Below are positions 6,238 through 12,917 of a stretch of DNA of 15,197 nt, in pieces. Origin of the DNA: an uncultured Roseburia sp. (lineage in GTDB: Bacteria > Bacillota > Clostridia > Lachnospirales > Lachnospiraceae); assembly GCA_934307185.1 (NCBI GenBank), contig CAKRCJ010000025.1, positions 1-15,197 of the forward strand. Direction: 5' to 3'. The notes under the pieces are model-generated. The model ran no database searches. It had not been told where the DNA came from and saw nothing but the letters and a program-made list of their open reading frames with translations. How positions within the stretch are numbered: position 1 is the stretch's first letter; every line of letters starts with the position of its first letter. Both the position numbers and the translations under genes were made by a program.

Positions 6238-7038
6238 ATGAGAATATATGTATGTGTAAAGCAGGTTCCGGATACCTCTGGAAAAGTTGCTGTAAACGCA
6301 AACGGTACGCTTGACCGTGCATCTATGGCAACCATTACAAATCCGGACGATTTGGCAGCAGTAGAAGCCGCTTTAAAATTAAAAGATGAGACAGGCTGTC
6401 AGGTGACAGTTGTTTCCATGGGACCACCACCAGCAGAAGGAATGTTAAGAGAGTGTATCGCAATGGGAGCAGATGACGCAGTTTTAATTTCCGGACGTGA
6501 GTTCGGAGGTTCGGATACATTTGCAACCTCCCAGATTATTGCAGGTGGACTTTCTAATCTTGGCGTAGGACCAGAAGATGTTATTTTCTGTGGACGTCAG
6601 GCAATTGATGGAGATACTGCACAGGTAGGACCACAGATTGCAGAAAAATTAAACATTCCACAGGTTACTTATGCAGCAGAAATCCATAAAAACGGAAATA
6701 CCCTTACTGTAAAACGTCTGTTAGAAGATGGATATATGACAGTTGAGGTACAGACACCATGTCTTATTACATGTGTAAAAGAATTAAACCAGCCACGTTA
6801 TATGACTGTAAAAGGAATACTTGAATGCTACCAGAAACCATTTACCGTATTAGATTATGAAGCTTTAAAAGATGAACCGTTAATCGACCCGACAACTATT
6901 GGTTTAAAAGGTTCTCCTACAAACATTTTCCGTTCTTTCACACCACCACAGAAAGGTGCAGGAAAGATGTTAAAAGGTTCCAATGAAGAAATGGTAAAAG
7001 AGCTGGCAGAAAGTCTTGCCAAAAAGCACGTAATCTAA
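6238..7038 (+). CDS. etfB: Electron transfer flavoprotein beta subunit
   Basis: A 266-residue EtfB. The N-terminal strand IYVCVKQVPDT and NPDDLAAVEAAL (35-46) are standard. CGRQAIDGDTAQVGPQIAE (118-136) has the DGDTAQVGP form seen in electron-bifurcating clostridial Etf proteins, where this subunit binds NADH and a second FAD; non-bifurcating ones usually have a DD-x-x-QTGQ form. The subunit pairs with the EtfA 13 nt downstream and would pass electrons to the acyl-CoA dehydrogenase. The start is set by AAAAGGAG before ATG 6238. Bifurcation, with ferredoxin or flavodoxin as the second acceptor, is inferred from the motif. Confidence 0.93.
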   Translation: MRIYVCVKQVPDTSGKVAVNANGTLDRASMATITNPDDLAAVEAALKLKDETGCQVTVVSMGPPPAEGMLRECIAMGADDAVLISGREFGGSDTFATSQIIAGGLSNLGVGPEDVIFCGRQAIDGDTAQVGPQIAEKLNIPQVTYAAEIHKNGNTLTVKRLLEDGYMTVEVQTPCLITCVKELNQPRYMTVKGILECYQKPFTVLDYEALKDEPLIDPTTIGLKGSPTNIFRSFTPPQKGAGKMLKGSNEEMVKELAESLAKKHVI

Positions 7039-7051
7039 GGAGGAGAAAGAT

Positions 7052-8155
7052 ATGGCATTTAATAGTGCAGCAATAGAAGAATTCAGCGATATCTGGGTGT
7101 TCTGTGAGCAGCGTGAAGGCAGGCTTATGAGCACAGATATTGAACTTATCAGTGAAGGAAGAAAACTTGCAGATGAACGAGGTTCCAAGCTTGTCGGACT
7201 GTTACTTGGCGGAGACGGAATTGAAAGTGCTGCAAAAGAACTTGGCGGCTATGGTGCAGACAAGATTATTGTAGCATCTGATGAAAGACTTGCCGTGTAT
7301 ACAACAGACGCATATACAAAAGTAATCTGTGATATAATCATGGATAAAAAACCGGAGGTTTTCCTTGTAGGCGCATCTAACATCGGTCGTGATTTGGGAC
7401 CTCGTGTTGCAGCAAGATTACATACCGGACTTTGTGCAGACTGTACACACCTGGATATCAATATGGATATTTACACAGACTTTTTAAGAGAGGCATCTAC
7501 CATTGATGTTGATTCTGTAAAGTTTGATATGGAAGACAAAAATATGAAAATGACACGTCCGGCATTTGGCGGACACATGATGGCTACCATTATCTGTCCA
7601 AGGTTCCGTCCATGTATGGCAACGGTTCGCCCGGGTGTTTTAAAGAAAGCTCCTTTTGACCAGACAAAAGCAGATGCAGTAGAAATCGAAAACGTAGCAG
7701 TCAGTCTTTCTGACAGTGATTTAAGAACAAAAGTAATCGAAGTAGTCAAAGAGACCAGAAAAATGGTCGATTTACTTGGCGCAGAGGTTATCGTTTCTGT
7801 CGGAAACGGTATCAGCAAAAACCCGGAAAAAGGTATCGAATATGCAAAACAGCTTGCCGATGCTCTTGGCGGTGGTGTAGTTGGTGCTTCCCGTGCCGTT
7901 ACTGATGCAGGCTGGCTTACTTCTGACCATCAGGTTGGACAGACCGGAAAAACAGTACGTCCAAAAATATATGTTGCGCTTGGTATTTCCGGTGCAATCC
8001 AGCACAAAGCCGGAATGCAGGACTCTGAGCTTATCATTGCGGTAAATACCAATGAAGATGCTCCGATTTTTGAAGTAGCAGATTACGGAATTGTCGGAGA
8101 CCTTTATGAAATTGTACCGCTTATGATTCAGGAGATTGAAAAAGTAAAAGCGTAA
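7052..8155 (+). CDS. etfA: Electron transfer flavoprotein alpha subunit
   Basis: A 367-residue EtfA. The N-terminal domain (about 10-200) begins IWVFCEQREGRL. The C-terminal FAD domain holds VGASRAVTDAGWL (277-289), SDHQVGQTGKTVRPKIYVA (291-309) and GISGAIQHKAGM (311-322), the usual flavin-binding stretch. Unlike CarE of Acetobacterium, there is no ferredoxin-like N-terminal extension with two CxxCxxC clusters, so electrons from bifurcation would leave through a separate ferredoxin. AAGGAGGAG precedes the ATG, and the gap to etfB is 13 nt, showing co-transcription. I see no clear terminator after the gene, so transcripts may run on into spoVAD. Confidence 0.93.
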   Translation: MAFNSAAIEEFSDIWVFCEQREGRLMSTDIELISEGRKLADERGSKLVGLLLGGDGIESAAKELGGYGADKIIVASDERLAVYTTDAYTKVICDIIMDKKPEVFLVGASNIGRDLGPRVAARLHTGLCADCTHLDINMDIYTDFLREASTIDVDSVKFDMEDKNMKMTRPAFGGHMMATIICPRFRPCMATVRPGVLKKAPFDQTKADAVEIENVAVSLSDSDLRTKVIEVVKETRKMVDLLGAEVIVSVGNGISKNPEKGIEYAKQLADALGGGVVGASRAVTDAGWLTSDHQVGQTGKTVRPKIYVALGISGAIQHKAGMQDSELIIAVNTNEDAPIFEVADYGIVGDLYEIVPLMIQEIEKVKA

Positions 8156-8172
8156 GTATATTTCAAATAAAT

Positions 8173-8202
8173 GAATAAGAAAACCATCCCCGATGCATAC
8201 TA
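8173..8202 (+). promoter_or_regulatory. Sigma-G (forespore) promoter of spoVAD-spoVAE
   Basis: GAATA (8173-8177, within TGAATAA) and CATACTA (8196-8202) are separated by 18 bp. This matches the sigma-G consensus gHATR, 17-18 bp, CATnnTA at every defined position. The sigma-F pattern needs GG two bases before the CAT and is not met. The spoVA genes of Bacillus are known sigma-G genes, so the element and its target agree. Confidence 0.8.
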
Positions 8203-8229
8203 AAACAAAAAGAAAGTGTGGAGAAAAGT

Positions 8230-9237
8230 ATGCAGAAGGGACAGCAGAGCCTCTGTTTTACAGAGGCTCCTTTTATTATCAGCACTGCCAGTATTGTAGG
8301 AAAAAAGGAAGGCGAAGGCCCATTAGGCGGCTGCTTTGATGTAGTTGGGGAAGATGACAAATTCGGTCAGGATACGTGGGAGGAAGCGGAGAGCACGTTA
8401 CAGAAGGAAGCATTTACGATGGCAGTCGGGAAAGCCGGCTTAAAAAAAGACGATATCCGCTATCTTTTCGCAGGAGACCTGTTAGGACAGACCATTGCGA
8501 CCTCGTTTGGTGTGCTTGACTTCCAGGTGCCGCTTTTCGGACTCTATGGTGCTTGTTCTACGTGCGGAGAGTCTTTGTCACTTGGCGCAATGTGTGTTGC
8601 TGCCGGTTACGCGGACCATGTGGTGACAATGACCTCCAGCCATTTTGCAAGTGCAGAGAAACAATTCCGTTTCCCACTTGAATATGCAAACCAACGTCCA
8701 TTGTCGTCAACCTGGACAGTAACCGGAAGTGCTGCTTTTGTGCTTGGAAAAGAAAAAGGAATTGCAAAAATCACCGGCGTTACAACCGGAAAAATTGTGG
8801 ATTTTGGTATCAAAGATTCCATGAACATGGGAGCTGCCATGGCCCCGGCAGCGAAAGATGTGATATTGCAGCACTTTAAGGATTTCGGGCGCTCTGAAAA
8901 AGACTACGATAAAATTATTACGGGAGATTTGGGAACAGTCGGACGTGAAATTTTAATCGACCTGCTTTTAAAAGACGGTTATGACATCAGTAAAGTCCAT
9001 ACAGATTGCGGAATTGAAATATTTAATTCCAAGCAGCAGAATACCGGTGCAGGCGGTTCTGGCTGCGGCTGTTCAGCAGTGACATTAAGTGCTTATTTTT
9101 TAAAGCAGATAGAGGATGGAACTCTAAAAAGAATTTTGTTTGTTCCAACCGGTGCGCTGCTTTCCACGGTATCTTTTAATGAAGGAATGACCGTGCCGGG
9201 GATTGCTCATGCGGTCGTGATAGAGCATGTTTCGTAA
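8230..9237 (+). CDS. spoVAD: Stage V sporulation protein AD
   Basis: A 335-residue protein with a thiolase-like fold, part of the SpoVA machinery that moves dipicolinic acid into the forespore and out during germination. Recognisable segments are GQQSLCFTEAPFIISTAS at the start, EGPLGGCFD, LFAGDLLGQ, LFGACSTCGESLSLGAM, RFPLEYANQRP, MAPAAKD, ITGDLGTVG and GGSGCGCSAVTLSAYF, all close to Bacillus SpoVAD. I chose ATG 8230 rather than GTG 8218 because GGAG at 8220-8223 sits at the right distance and the protein then begins MQKGQQS, as in homologues. It is followed 38 nt later by spoVAE. The usual upstream partner spoVAC is missing; etfA is there instead. Confidence 0.95.
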   Translation: MQKGQQSLCFTEAPFIISTASIVGKKEGEGPLGGCFDVVGEDDKFGQDTWEEAESTLQKEAFTMAVGKAGLKKDDIRYLFAGDLLGQTIATSFGVLDFQVPLFGLYGACSTCGESLSLGAMCVAAGYADHVVTMTSSHFASAEKQFRFPLEYANQRPLSSTWTVTGSAAFVLGKEKGIAKITGVTTGKIVDFGIKDSMNMGAAMAPAAKDVILQHFKDFGRSEKDYDKIITGDLGTVGREILIDLLLKDGYDISKVHTDCGIEIFNSKQQNTGAGGSGCGCSAVTLSAYFLKQIEDGTLKRILFVPTGALLSTVSFNEGMTVPGIAHAVVIEHVS

Positions 9238-9275
9238 ACGCCTATTTGATACAAATATTAAGAAGGGGGAAAACA

Positions 9276-9632
9276 ATGGATTATATGAATGCATTCTGGG
9301 TGGGTGGTCTTATCTGTGCAATTGTACAGATACTCATGGAAAAAACAAAAATGCTTCCGGGAAGAATTATGGTAATGCTTGTCTGCCTTGGGGCATTGCT
9401 TGGTGCAGTACAGATTTATGAGCCGTTTCTGGAATTTGCAGGGGCAGGAGCAAGTGTTCCGCTGTTAGGCTTTGGAAATACGCTATGGAAGGGCGTAAAA
9501 GAGGCTGTCGATGAAAATGGCTTTATTGGGATTTTCATGGGAGGTTTTAAAGCGAGTGCGGTAGGAATTTCAGCGGCACTGATTTTTTCCTATATTGCGA
9601 GTATAATTTTTCAGCCCAAAATGAAGAAATAA
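9276..9632 (+). CDS. spoVAE: Stage V sporulation protein AE
   Basis: A 118-residue membrane protein with about four hydrophobic segments: FWVGGLICAIVQILME, MVMLVCLGALLGAV, the FAGAGASVPLLGFGNTLWKG loop with a weakly hydrophobic stretch, and GISAALIFSYIASIIF. The FAGAG and GFGN motifs are typical of SpoVAE, a likely inner-membrane part of the dipicolinate channel. ATG 9276 has AAGGGGGA 5 nt upstream; starts further upstream in this frame have no ribosome binding site. It is presumably co-transcribed with spoVAD from the sigma-G promoter at 8173. Confidence 0.93.
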   Translation: MDYMNAFWVGGLICAIVQILMEKTKMLPGRIMVMLVCLGALLGAVQIYEPFLEFAGAGASVPLLGFGNTLWKGVKEAVDENGFIGIFMGGFKASAVGISAALIFSYIASIIFQPKMKK

Positions 9633-9659
9633 AGATTTGGCAAAGAAAATGTTTCCGCG

Positions 9660-9688
9660 GTTACAAAATAAAACAAAAGTAGTATAAT
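9660..9688 (+). promoter_or_regulatory. Sigma-A promoter of the HPt gene
   Basis: GTTACA (9660-9665), a 17-bp spacer and a perfect TATAAT (9683-9688) precede the HPt gene. The predicted start point is near 9695, inside the inverted repeat at 9692-9710. No terminator is visible after spoVAE, so read-through is also possible. Confidence 0.6.
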
Positions 9689-9691
9689 GTT

Positions 9692-9710
9692 CCTGTAATC
9701 ATTTTACAGG
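9692..9710 (+). promoter_or_regulatory. Inverted repeat over the transcription start and Shine-Dalgarno of the HPt gene
   Basis: CCTGTAA (9692-9698) and TTACAGG (9704-9710) are perfect 7-bp arms around a 5-nt centre. The right arm runs into AGGGAG (9708-9713), the ribosome binding site for ATG 9722. As DNA it could be an operator at +1; as RNA it could partly hide the ribosome binding site, but only if transcription starts at or before 9692. Confidence 0.5.
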
Positions 9711-9721
9711 GAGTAATAAAC

Positions 9722-10060
9722 ATGGATAAAGAAAAATTAGAAAAATATGGCATTGATTACGAAAATGCAATTAAACGTTTTGCAGGAAATGAAGCATTAT
9801 ATGAAAAGTTTATGAAAAAATTTGCAGAGGATAATCATCTGGAAATCGGGGAAGCAGCACTTGCTGATGGAAGAAACAGTGATGTATTAGAGGCAGTTCA
9901 TGCGTTAAAAGGAGTCGCAGGAACACTTGGCATGATGGAATTATTCGGAGCCTGTTCGGCAGTGGTCTCTGCGATACGGAATGATACTATAGATAATCTG
10001 CCAGATTTGATGACAGAAGTCCGGGTAGAATTTGACAAGGCGTGTGAGGCGGTGAACTGA
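9722..10060 (+). CDS. Stand-alone HPt domain phosphotransfer protein
   Basis: A 112-residue protein made up of one histidine phosphotransfer domain, a four-helix bundle. H60 in VLEAVHALKGVAGTLGM is the phosphate-accepting histidine, with the conserved K63, G64 and following AGTLG. There is no kinase or receiver domain attached and none in the window, so the partner histidine kinase and response regulator are elsewhere. Family members carry phosphate between receiver domains in phosphorelays. It has its own promoter and ends at a strong bidirectional terminator. The position after spoVAE may be chance, and a link to sporulation is not supported. Confidence 0.88.
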   Translation: MDKEKLEKYGIDYENAIKRFAGNEALYEKFMKKFAEDNHLEIGEAALADGRNSDVLEAVHALKGVAGTLGMMELFGACSAVVSAIRNDTIDNLPDLMTEVRVEFDKACEAVN

Positions 10061-10078
10061 TGTTTGCATATCAGTGGA

Positions 10079-10132
10079 AAAAACAGAGTATCTAAAAGTT
10101 TTGGTTATGGAACAATTGGATACTCTGTTTTT
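10079..10132. terminator. Bidirectional terminator between convergent genes
   Basis: AAAAACAGAGTATC (10079-10092) and GATACTCTGTTTTT (10119-10132) are perfect 14-bp complementary arms with a 26-nt loop. The arms begin with A5 and end with T5, so the hairpin can work in both directions: for the HPt gene on the + strand and for the GH2-like gene on the - strand. Confidence 0.8.
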
Positions 10133-10186
10133 ATATTGTTTTGTAAGAGAATTCCCGGATAAAAAATCCATTTCGCGGAAATATTT

Positions 10187-11137
10187 TTAAAACAGCACCG
10201 GACGGGTAAAATCTAACGAGCGGATAAGTTCGCTGAATTCCGCATATTCCTCAGGGAGTTTCCAGCAGAGGATGGATGGGTGAAAATAGTTCTGGAAAAT
10301 ATATTCCGTAAGCTGATTTTTACAGTCGGTTTCGTCTTTACTTGCACTGCAAAGTTCGGTGAAATCCACACATACATAAGCACCGGCTTCGTCCATATCA
10401 TCATAGACGAACGGGTCGGTTTCTAGCGTTGTTAGAAGATTGTCAGAAGGAACGCATGTGCCGTTTACCATAATATTTTTATCCGATTGCATGGAAACAT
10501 TGCGCAGACCAAATGGCAGGACAACCTGGTCTATGGTGACGCCGTCAATAATAAGACCTGCGACAGCAATATAAAGCTTTGGAGAAATTTTTCCATTCCA
10601 AAGGCATGGATTAGTAAGCTGACAGATATATTCCGGGGAAGAGGCAGCTACATTCTTATTGGTGAGCATCGTTCCGGTTGTGGTAAGTACCATATAGGAA
10701 ATCATTGCATTTTCCGGTAAATTAACTGTATTGGCGGCAATGCGGATACGTGCCAGCGAAGGAGTGATTTCAAGCGGTGTTACTGTCAGACCAAAATCAC
10801 CGTAATGGTCTAAGGCAAAGTGCTCTTTTTCAACAATAATAAGGCTTGCGTACTGGCATGGAAAATCTTTTTCACAGGCAATATCAAGTTCGTTATCCCC
10901 ATTCACAACATAATTTGTGACATCAATGCGGAAAAGAGTAAATGTACCATGATGTGTACCAATTTTTTCCTGATTAAAAAATATCTCCACAGATGGTGCA
11001 GCACTGATAAATTCCAGATAGTAACAGTATTCTTCTTCCTTATTTAATGGGAGTATTCTTTTGTGGACAAACTGTTGGTTGTCGTTGTCTTCTGTGGAAA
11101 TAATCCAGTCAGAATTAATATCTATAATATTTCGCAT
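10187..11137 (-). CDS. Shortened glycoside hydrolase family 2-like protein, probably non-catalytic
   Basis: A 316-residue protein starting at ATG 11137 behind AAGGAGAAC; an upstream in-frame ATG at 11188 has no such site. Residues 1-120 resemble the GH2 jelly-roll sugar-binding domain (VEIFFNQEKIGTHHGTFTLF, then RIDVTNYVVNGDNELDI). Residues 125-215 resemble the Ig-like domain ending LTNPCLWNGKISPKLYI and LPFGLRNV. Residues 222-316 match only pieces of the catalytic barrel: VNG, YDDMDEAGAYVCVDF, FHPSILCWKLPEE and LDFTRPVLF. The stretch with the usual RGxNRH and RTSHYP segments is missing, and the protein ends before the region carrying the GH2 nucleophile. A full GH2 enzyme is about 600-1000 residues. 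No signal peptide is seen. Either a carbohydrate-binding relic or a repurposed protein; function unknown. Confidence 0.7.
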   Translation of the reverse strand: MRNIIDINSDWIISTEDNDNQQFVHKRILPLNKEEEYCYYLEFISAAPSVEIFFNQEKIGTHHGTFTLFRIDVTNYVVNGDNELDIACEKDFPCQYASLIIVEKEHFALDHYGDFGLTVTPLEITPSLARIRIAANTVNLPENAMISYMVLTTTGTMLTNKNVAASSPEYICQLTNPCLWNGKISPKLYIAVAGLIIDGVTIDQVVLPFGLRNVSMQSDKNIMVNGTCVPSDNLLTTLETDPFVYDDMDEAGAYVCVDFTELCSASKDETDCKNQLTEYIFQNYFHPSILCWKLPEEYAEFSELIRSLDFTRPVLF

Positions 11138-11218
11138 GTAGTTCTCCTTCTTTGATGAATAAGTTTGATACCCTAATCTTCTACACAATTGAAAGTTTGT
11201 AAAAAAAGCCCTGACAGA

Positions 11219-11224
11219 ATTATA
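11219..11224 (-). promoter_or_regulatory. Candidate -10 element for the GH2-like gene
   Basis: A perfect TATAAT on the - strand lies about 80 bp upstream of the GH2-like start. The expected -35 position holds only a T-rich stretch overlapping the HIT terminator, so this is weak. The remainder of the 11138-11298 gap shows nothing else apart from that terminator. Confidence 0.3.
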
Positions 11225-11243
11225 CCGTACAAACGAATAAAAG

Positions 11244-11276
11244 AAAAGAAGCTGCGAAGGGATTGCAGCTTCTTTT
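11244..11276 (-). terminator. Intrinsic terminator of the aldolase-HIT operon
   Basis: AAAAGAAGCTGC (11244-11255) and GCAGCTTCTTTT (11265-11276) form a perfect 12-bp stem with a 9-nt loop. On the - strand it is followed by CTTTTATT, giving a good U-rich tail. It lies 22 bp past the HIT stop codon. Confidence 0.8.
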
Positions 11277-11298
11277 CCATAAAAAGGGAATAAATTTA

Positions 11299-11718
11299 TT
11301 ACAAATATTTCTTAATTTCCTCAATTAAAGCAGTATATTCTTCCTCAGATAAGAACTTCTCACCAGGGTTCATGGCGAATACGCCGCCCCATTCATAGCC
11401 ATCTGTATATTTTGGTACAAGATGGAAGTGAAGGTGATGTCCTGTGTCTCCGTAAGCACCGTAGTTAATCTTCTGTGGGTGGAATGCTTTATGGAGTGCT
11501 TCTGCTACATGGTTGATGTCTTCCATATAATCAGCGCGTTCTTCCGGGGTTAATTCCACGATTTCACTGACATGCTTTTTGTGTGCTACAATAACACGTC
11601 CTTTGTGGCTCTGCTCTTTGAATAAATATACTTTGGAAGTCTTTAACTCGCAGATTTTAATACCGAACTGTGCTACAAGTTCACCTTCCATACAATATGC
11701 GCAATTTGAATCTGTCAT
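11299..11718 (-). CDS. HIT family protein (histidine triad nucleotide hydrolase)
   Basis: A 139-residue HIT protein. The histidine triad is HLHFHLV (H95, H97, H99), preceded by another histidine at 94, with the usual upstream RVIVAHKKHV strand-helix and the helix SEIVELTPEERADYM. The family binds nucleotides and hydrolyses phosphoramidate or nucleotidyl bonds. Cysteines C6 and C9 near the start recall the zinc-binding pair of some HIT proteins. AAGGGAG precedes the ATG. The gene starts 20 nt after the aldolase gene in the same direction, and both end at one terminator, so they form an operon. A functional tie to the aldolase is not obvious; HIT genes often travel as housekeeping passengers. 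Confidence 0.93.
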   Translation of the reverse strand: MTDSNCAYCMEGELVAQFGIKICELKTSKVYLFKEQSHKGRVIVAHKKHVSEIVELTPEERADYMEDINHVAEALHKAFHPQKINYGAYGDTGHHLHFHLVPKYTDGYEWGGVFAMNPGEKFLSEEEYTALIEEIKKYL

Positions 11719-11738
11719 AGCCGTTCTCCCTTAAAAAA

Positions 11739-12701
11739 TTATTTCTGGTTGAAATGTACAGCGAAACCAGCGATTTCGTCTTTTAAGTAAGCAACAGTGA
11801 TGTTTCCTTTTGCATCGTATTTGAAAGAAGTCTCATCAAATACAAATCCGCGTTTCTCTAAGTGGTAGATAGCGCGTGCAAGGTAATTTGTCTGGATTGC
11901 GATGTGTCCGTTTGTTCCACGTCCAGGATTTTTCATCATTTCGATTAATGTTCCAACGAACATAGAGCTGTTGCCAACTTTTACATCCTGTCCAAGTAAA
12001 GTAGCGAATTTTGCAGACTCAGAAGCAGCAGCTTCCTCAGAGGCATTGTTTACACCAACATGAAGAAGTTTGAAGCCTAACATAGTAGATACAGCCTCTT
12101 TTGTAAGAGCTGTGATACCTGCCCAGTCTTTTGCTGCAACGAGGTCTTTGTTTACCATCCAGGAACCGCCGCATGCGATAATCTTGTTGAAGTCAAGGTA
12201 ACTTGTGATGTTCTTTGCGTTAATTCCGCCGGTTGGCATGAATTTCATATTTGTGTAAGGTGCTGCCATGGATTTAATCATGTTTAATCCGCCGGCTGCT
12301 TCAGCAGGGAAGAATTTAACAACATCAAGACCAAGCTCGATTGCAACTTCTACATCACTTGGGTTAGAGCATCCAGGTGTTACAGGGATACCTTTTTCTA
12401 CACAGTATTTTACAACCTTTGGATTTAAGCCTGGGCTTACGATGAATTTTGCACCAGCGTTTACTGCGCGGTCAACCTGCTCTGTTGTAAGAACAGTACC
12501 AGCACCAACTAACATTTCAGGGAACTGCTCTGCCATAATACGGATAGATTCCTCAGCAGCTGCTGTACGGAAAGTTACTTCTGCACATGGAAGTCCACCA
12601 TCACATAAAGCTTTTGCTAAAGGAGCAGCGTCCTCTACATGGTCTAATGCGATAACAGGTACAATACCGATTTTGGAAATCTCTTCTAATACTTTGTTCA
12701 T
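11739..12701 (-). CDS. Bifunctional KDPG/KHG aldolase with C-terminal VOC-like domain
   Basis: A 320-residue protein. Residues 1-205 are a class I KDPG/KHG aldolase: E41 and R45 in AEVTFRT, T69 in GAGTVL, SPG (89-91), the Schiff-base lysine K129 in VVKFFPAEAAGG, and PTGGIN (156-161). It should cleave 2-keto-3-deoxy-6-phosphogluconate to pyruvate and glyceraldehyde 3-phosphate, and possibly 4-hydroxy-2-oxoglutarate to pyruvate and glyoxylate. Residues 208-320 (KLLHVGVNN, NGHIAIQTNYLARAIYHLEKRGF, IAGFAVHF) resemble a glyoxalase/VOC domain, absent from the roughly 210-residue single-domain enzymes. The start ATG 12701 has AAGGAGAA upstream; the longer frame to 12818 would include the operator and promoter region and is rejected. 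It is divergent from an IclR-type regulator, pointing to induction by a sugar acid such as a uronate derivative. Confidence 0.92.
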   Translation of the reverse strand: MNKVLEEISKIGIVPVIALDHVEDAAPLAKALCDGGLPCAEVTFRTAAAEESIRIMAEQFPEMLVGAGTVLTTEQVDRAVNAGAKFIVSPGLNPKVVKYCVEKGIPVTPGCSNPSDVEVAIELGLDVVKFFPAEAAGGLNMIKSMAAPYTNMKFMPTGGINAKNITSYLDFNKIIACGGSWMVNKDLVAAKDWAGITALTKEAVSTMLGFKLLHVGVNNASEEAAASESAKFATLLGQDVKVGNSSMFVGTLIEMMKNPGRGTNGHIAIQTNYLARAIYHLEKRGFVFDETSFKYDAKGNITVAYLKDEIAGFAVHFNQK

Positions 12702-12729
12702 AATTATTCTCCTTATTTGTTCATATTTT

Positions 12730-12748
12730 ATCATCCGAAACGGATGAT
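12730..12748 (-). promoter_or_regulatory. Perfect hairpin in the aldolase leader
   Basis: ATCATCCG, an AAA centre and CGGATGAT form a perfect 8-bp inverted repeat about 30 nt upstream of the aldolase start. On the - strand the loop is TTT. It lies in the transcribed leader if the promoter at 12843-12870 is used. It could be an RNA hairpin or an operator; there is no U-run, so it is not a terminator. Confidence 0.45.
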
Positions 12749-12799
12749 TAGGTTCTGAAATAATGACAGGTTTCATAAAAAATATCTGCCTGCTCATGT

Positions 12800-12824
12800 G
12801 TTCCATAATACGAAACAATGTTTC
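12800..12824. promoter_or_regulatory. IclR/KdgR-type operators at the aldolase promoter
   Basis: GAAACAATGTTTC (12812-12824) is a perfect palindrome with a one-base centre and looks like the KdgR box of enterobacteria (GAAAC, 3 bp, GTTTC). Overlapping it, GTTCCATAATACGAAAC (12800-12816) matches the palindrome at 12918-12934 at 14 of 17 positions. Both lie about 12-36 nt downstream of the predicted aldolase start point, suited to repression. Confidence 0.65.
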
Positions 12825-12842
12825 ATGAAATGGTACAGCTTT

Positions 12843-12870
12843 ATTATAACATCATAAAAAAGCTTGTCAA
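12843..12870 (-). promoter_or_regulatory. Consensus sigma-A promoter of the aldolase-HIT operon
   Basis: On the - strand, a perfect TTGACA (12870-12865) and a perfect TATAAT (12848-12843) are separated by 16 bp. The start point should be near 12836, leaving a leader of about 135 nt containing the operators and the hairpin at 12730-12748. Confidence 0.8.
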
Positions 12871-12880
12871 TCCTCTTTTC

Positions 12881-12909
12881 TTGACTTTTCTTATGGAAGC
12901 TGTTATTAT
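12881..12909 (+). promoter_or_regulatory. Sigma-A promoter of the IclR-type regulator gene
   Basis: TTGACT (12881-12886), a 17-bp spacer and TATTAT (12904-12909), the latter preceded by an extended -10 TGT. The promoter is back to back with the aldolase promoter; their -35 boxes are only 10 bp apart. Confidence 0.75.
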
Positions 12910-12917
12910 ATCGGATA

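Noticed and set aside
12268..12747. Open frame of 159 codons on the + strand
   Set aside because: It lies opposite the aldolase gene, whose active-site motifs are clear on the - strand; no ribosome binding site and no recognisable protein features.
12702..12818. N-terminal extension of the aldolase to the ATG at 12818
   Set aside because: This stretch holds the operators and leader hairpin, has no ribosome binding site at its start, and homologous aldolases begin near ATG 12701.
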